From: UBA5066 sp046331465
Lineage (GTDB): Bacteria > Acidobacteriota > Thermoanaerobaculia > UBA5066
NCBI GenBank assembly: GCA_046331465.1
Contig: JAXLQV010000002.1
Span: forward strand, 868,001 to 932,000
Reading direction: 5' to 3'
Length of the DNA: 64,000 bases
Below the pieces are notes generated by a model. That model was given only the letters and a program-made list of their open reading frames with translations, searched no databases and was not told where the DNA came from. Below are positions 60,935 through 64,000 of this stretch, piece by piece. Each line of letters begins with the position of its first letter. Within the stretch, counting starts at the first letter, position 1. Both the position numbers and the translations under genes were made by a program.

Positions 60935-63463
60935 TCAGGCCTCCGCCGCCGCGGTCGCCGCGGTCGCCGCGGGGCGCGCGCTCCGTGCCGGGCGCGGGAA
61001 CGCGCCCGAGAAGGCCGAGGAGAGGACGACGGTCAGGGACGAGACGGGCATCAGGACGGCCGCCAGGAGCGGCCCCACGTGGCCGAGGACCGCCAGCGCG
61101 GTGGCGGCGACGTTGTAGACGAGGGAGAAGGCGAGGTTCCGGCGAACCACTCCGCGCAGGCGCCGGGCTCCGTCGAGGATGTCGTCGAGCGGGGCCACTC
61201 CTTCGCGGGTGAGGACGACGTCCGCGGCGACGATCGAGGCGCCGGTGCCTCCGTGGACGGCGATCCCGACGTCGGCGAGGGCGAGCGCCGCCGCGTCGTT
61301 CACGCCGTCGCCGACCATCACGACGGCGGCGCGGCCCTCGGCGCCGGTCAGGCGGGCGACGACGTCCCGCTTGGCCTCGGGGGAGAGCCCGCCGAGGGCG
61401 TCGGCCGCGGGGATCCCGAGCTCGGCGGCGACGCGCGCGACGACGGCGGGGTGGTCGCCGGAGAGGATGCGGACCGTGACGCCGCGCCGCTTCAGGGCGA
61501 GCACGGTCCGGCGCGCGTCGGCGCGGAGCGGGTCGCCGAGGCCGGCGACCCCGGCGACCCGGCCGTCGACCGCCACGAAGACGGGGCTGAAGCCGTCGGC
61601 GACGAACGTCTCGGCGCGCGCGGCGAGCGCCGGGGGGACAGGCGCTCCCGCGGCCTCGACGTGGACGCGGTTCCCGACGTGGACGACGCGGCCGCCGAGC
61701 GTGCCGGAGATCCCCTGCCCCGGGACCTCGCGGACGTCCTCGACGTCGCGCACGACCCTCACGGGGCGGCCGTAGGAGGCCCGGAAGGCCCGGGCCACGG
61801 CGTGCGACGACTCCGACTCCAGCGTCCGCGCCAGCTGCAGCGCGGCCTCGTCCCCCTCCCAGCGCGCCACGGTGGCCCGGCCCTCGGTGAGGGTCCCGGT
61901 CTTGTCGAGGAGGACCGTGCCGACGTGGCGGAGGCGCTCGAGGGCGTCCGGGTCCTTGACGAAGACGCCGGCGCGGGCCGCCCGCAGGAGGGTCACCGAC
62001 ACCGCGAGGGGGACGGAGAGCCCGAGCGCGCAGGGACAGGCGACGACGAGGAGGGCGACGACGCGCTCGAGCGCCACCTCGGGGCCGCGCGAGAGCCAGG
62101 CGGCGCCCGTCGCGACGGCGAGGACGAGGAGGGTCTGGACGAAGCGGCGGGCGAGCAGGTCGGTGCGCTGCAGGAGGGCGGGGCGCCGGGAGAGCGCTTC
62201 CTGGACGACGGCGAGCAGGGCGCCGATCCGGGTCTTCTCCCCGGCGGCGTCGACGCGCACGACGAGCCGAGCCCCGAGGTTCGTGGCGCCGGCGTTGACG
62301 GGGTCGCCCACCCGGACCGGGACGGGGTCGGTCTCGCCCGTCAGGACGGCGTTGTCGAGGGACGAGCGTCCCGCCAGGACGACGCCGTCGACCGGGACGA
62401 GCTCCCCGGAGCGGACCTCGACGCGGTCGCCCTGCGAGAGCGCCGCGAGCGGCACCTCTGCCGCCGGGGCGTCCGGACCGTCGCCCGCGAGGCGCCGGGC
62501 GAACTCGACGAACGCCGCGCCGCGGAGGCTGTCGGCGCGCTCGAGCGCCGCGCGCTGCGCGCTCCTCTGGACCTGCCGCGCGCCGAGGAGGGCCGCGACG
62601 AGCATCGCGAGGGAGTCGAACCAGAGGGGCCCGCTCCCCCGGACCGTGTTCCACGCGCTCGCGGCGAACGCGACGGCGAGGGCCACGGCGACGGGGAGGT
62701 CGATGTGGACGAACCGGGCCTTCAGCCCCGCGAGGGCCGTCCGGAAGAAGGGCTGCGCGGAGAAGAGGACGACGGGCACCGCGACGAGGAAGGAGAGCCA
62801 GCGGAAGAACGCCTCGAACGGGGAGGCCATCCCCGAGGCCTCTCCGGCGTAGAGCGCCCCGTGCAGGAACATGAGGTTCATGGCGCAGGCCGCCGCGACC
62901 CCGAGCCGGGCGAGCGCCTTGCGGTCCTCGACGCGGCGCGCCTCCTGGACGCGCGCCGCGCGGTGGACGTGGGGCGTGTAGCCGAGGCGGTCGAGGGCGC
63001 GGCCGATCGCCGAGAGGCGCGTCGCGCCGGGCCGCCACGTCACCTCCGCGACGGCGCTGCCGAGGTTCAGCCGGACCTCGTCCACGCCGGGGAGCGCCGC
63101 GGGGAGCTTCTCGACGAGCCAGACGCAGGCGGGGCAGTGGACCCCCTCGAGGTAGAGGCGGGTCCGGCAGCGGTCGGCGCCGAGCGGCTCGGTCGCCTCC
63201 CCCTGGAGGGACGCGTCGTCGAAGTCCTCGAAGGAGCGCCCCGTCACGCGCGCCGGCTCGAGGACGCCGTCCTGCTGGTCGACGAGGCGGTAGTACTGGT
63301 CGAAGCCCCACTCCTTCACGAGGGCGTAGACCTGCCGGCAGCCGGAGCAGCAGAACTGCTCCTTCTCCCCCTCGCGAAGGAGCCCGGCGGGGACCGCGAG
63401 GCCGCAGTGCGCGCACGCCACCGGCGCGACGCTCAGCGGACGGCCCTCGCGGGATCGCTTCAC
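60935..63463 (-). CDS. ccoI: CcoI/FixI copper-transporting P1B ATPase
   Basis: 842 residues from a GTG overlapping the FixH stop (GTGA). An N-terminal cysteine cluster (CAHC and CCSGC, about residues 15-42) precedes an HMA domain (GVHCPACVWLVEKL). The transport CPC motif lies in VVACPCALGLS, and the phosphorylation DKTGTLTEG, HP motif (ESSHAVARA) and GDGVNDAAAL are intact. This CcoI-type ATPase exports copper for the binuclear centre of cbb3 oxidase. Confidence 0.95.
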   Translation of the reverse strand: MKRSREGRPLSVAPVACAHCGLAVPAGLLREGEKEQFCCSGCRQVYALVKEWGFDQYYRLVDQQDGVLEPARVTGRSFEDFDDASLQGEATEPLGADRCRTRLYLEGVHCPACVWLVEKLPAALPGVDEVRLNLGSAVAEVTWRPGATRLSAIGRALDRLGYTPHVHRAARVQEARRVEDRKALARLGVAAACAMNLMFLHGALYAGEASGMASPFEAFFRWLSFLVAVPVVLFSAQPFFRTALAGLKARFVHIDLPVAVALAVAFAASAWNTVRGSGPLWFDSLAMLVAALLGARQVQRSAQRAALERADSLRGAAFVEFARRLAGDGPDAPAAEVPLAALSQGDRVEVRSGELVPVDGVVLAGRSSLDNAVLTGETDPVPVRVGDPVNAGATNLGARLVVRVDAAGEKTRIGALLAVVQEALSRRPALLQRTDLLARRFVQTLLVLAVATGAAWLSRGPEVALERVVALLVVACPCALGLSVPLAVSVTLLRAARAGVFVKDPDALERLRHVGTVLLDKTGTLTEGRATVARWEGDEAALQLARTLESESSHAVARAFRASYGRPVRVVRDVEDVREVPGQGISGTLGGRVVHVGNRVHVEAAGAPVPPALAARAETFVADGFSPVFVAVDGRVAGVAGLGDPLRADARRTVLALKRRGVTVRILSGDHPAVVARVAAELGIPAADALGGLSPEAKRDVVARLTGAEGRAAVVMVGDGVNDAAALALADVGIAVHGGTGASIVAADVVLTREGVAPLDDILDGARRLRGVVRRNLAFSLVYNVAATALAVLGHVGPLLAAVLMPVSSLTVVLSSAFSGAFPRPARSARPAATAATAAAEA

Positions 63464-63981
63464 TTCGGCGCGCCCTCCGCGGCGACCTCGATCCGGGCCG
63501 CGTGGACGAAGCGGAGCGCCTCCCGCTTCGCGTCGATCCGGAGCTCCCAGGCGCCCGGCTCGTCGATCCTCACGAGCGAGCGGTAGGTCCCCGGCTCCTG
63601 CGGGATCTCGACGAGGCCGCCGGTCTGGTTGAGGCGGCCGTCCGCGGCGCGGATCGCGTAGAGGAGGCCCGAGAGGCCGGAGACCGGCTTGCCGTCGCGG
63701 TCCGCGACGCGGACGTCGACGGGCCGCGGCATCCCCGCGAAGTGGGGCACGCCCTCGGGGAGCTCGTAGCGGACGCTCCAGCCGAGCTGGCGGCTCGCCG
63801 CCTCGACGGCCTCGTCGGCGTCCCACGCCTTCGCGGCCTCGTAGTACCCCTTGATCGGGCGCGGCGCGTCGGGCCGGGTCGCGACCCAGACGAGGATGCC
63901 GCAGGCGACGACCGACATCGAGAGGAGGCCGCCGATGTAGATCGGCCAGCGGTACTCCGAGATCAGGCGGAGGATCTTCAC
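63460..63981 (-). CDS. ccoH: FixH/CcoH-family protein
   Basis: 173 residues from GTG 63981. A membrane anchor (about residues 12-34), the short motif PIKGYYEAAKAWD typical of FixH, then a beta-sandwich domain (DVRVADRDGKPVSGLSGLLY). It interacts with CcoI during cbb3 assembly. It is the first gene of the operon visible here; ccoNOP and ccoG would be expected beyond the right edge. Confidence 0.88.
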   Translation of the reverse strand: MKILRLISEYRWPIYIGGLLSMSVVACGILVWVATRPDAPRPIKGYYEAAKAWDADEAVEAASRQLGWSVRYELPEGVPHFAGMPRPVDVRVADRDGKPVSGLSGLLYAIRAADGRLNQTGGLVEIPQEPGTYRSLVRIDEPGAWELRIDAKREALRFVHAARIEVAAEGAPK

Positions 63982-64000
63982 GGCGCCCCCGAGGCCGGCC

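Noticed and set aside
56901..63416. Single 2171-codon frame spanning actB, actA, ccoS and ccoI
   Set aside because: Only the actB part has coding character; actA, ccoS and ccoI use other frames, each with complete family motifs.

Overview
The window is a very G+C-rich (roughly 70% by eye), densely packed bacterial chromosome segment. Neighbouring genes often share ATGA, GTGA or TTGA stop/start overlaps, and GTG starts are common. The gene set points to an aerobic or facultatively respiring Gram-negative bacterium rich in cytochromes: alternative complex III, a cbb3-assembly cluster, cytochrome bd, an octaheme tetrathionate-reductase-like cytochrome, an 11-12 heme cytochrome, FadL-type outer membrane protein, Tat and lipoprotein signals, and sigma-54 regulators. 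Acidobacteriota (Thermoanaerobaculia/Holophagae-like) is my best guess, but no rRNA or single-copy marker here proves it. No tRNA, rRNA, CRISPR array, insertion sequence or prophage was seen, and no stretch over 300 bases lacks a gene.

Layout. 1-4.1 kb: a truncated PLP decarboxylase, a hotdog thioesterase, a methyltransferase and an OsmC/thioredoxin-like/CcdA thiol-redox operon. 4.1-10.1 kb: a histidine kinase and sigma-54 response regulator, five phased CTGCAG repeats, a secreted DUF2202 protein, a DUF134-NifX fusion and a second sigma-54 activator. 10.1-18.3 kb, minus strand: cydAB, a FadL protein, two YeeE/YedE transporters (one fused to a rhodanese-like domain), a cytochrome b and the octaheme cytochrome. 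18.6-24.9 kb: a bufferin-type metal/oxidant stress locus. Here msrBA, an ECF sigma factor, NrsF and a selenocysteine-containing SelD run leftward, bufA-bufB-bufC run rightward, and a DoxX gene closes the locus. Three of its promoters share a candidate ECF motif.

25-32 kb: a PH/SHOCT membrane protein, a 1006-residue winged-helix/ATPase/TPR regulator, a secreted hypothetical, a radical SAM protein and an aldo/keto reductase. 32.1-42.3 kb: a signalling island with a UrtA-like binding protein fused to PAS, a glutathione peroxidase, a 1609-residue hybrid kinase, an REC-adenylate cyclase, an REC-PP2C phosphatase, an RsbW-like kinase and a STAS antagonist. 42.3-46.7 kb, minus strand: a sigma-54 activator followed, with overlaps, by a Rieske protein, a b6-like cytochrome and a multiheme cytochrome, which look like a non-standard quinol-oxidising complex.

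46.7-51.7 kb: an acyl-CoA dehydrogenase-SCP2 fusion, a CoA-transferase/racemase and a SulP transporter. 51.8-64 kb: one minus-strand operon with ccoH-ccoI-ccoS, then actABCDEF (alternative complex III), then a FixH/YtkA-like protein and a SafE-like membrane protein. Quinol oxidation by complex III is therefore wired directly into cytochrome oxidase assembly; the oxidase structural genes probably lie just past the right edge.
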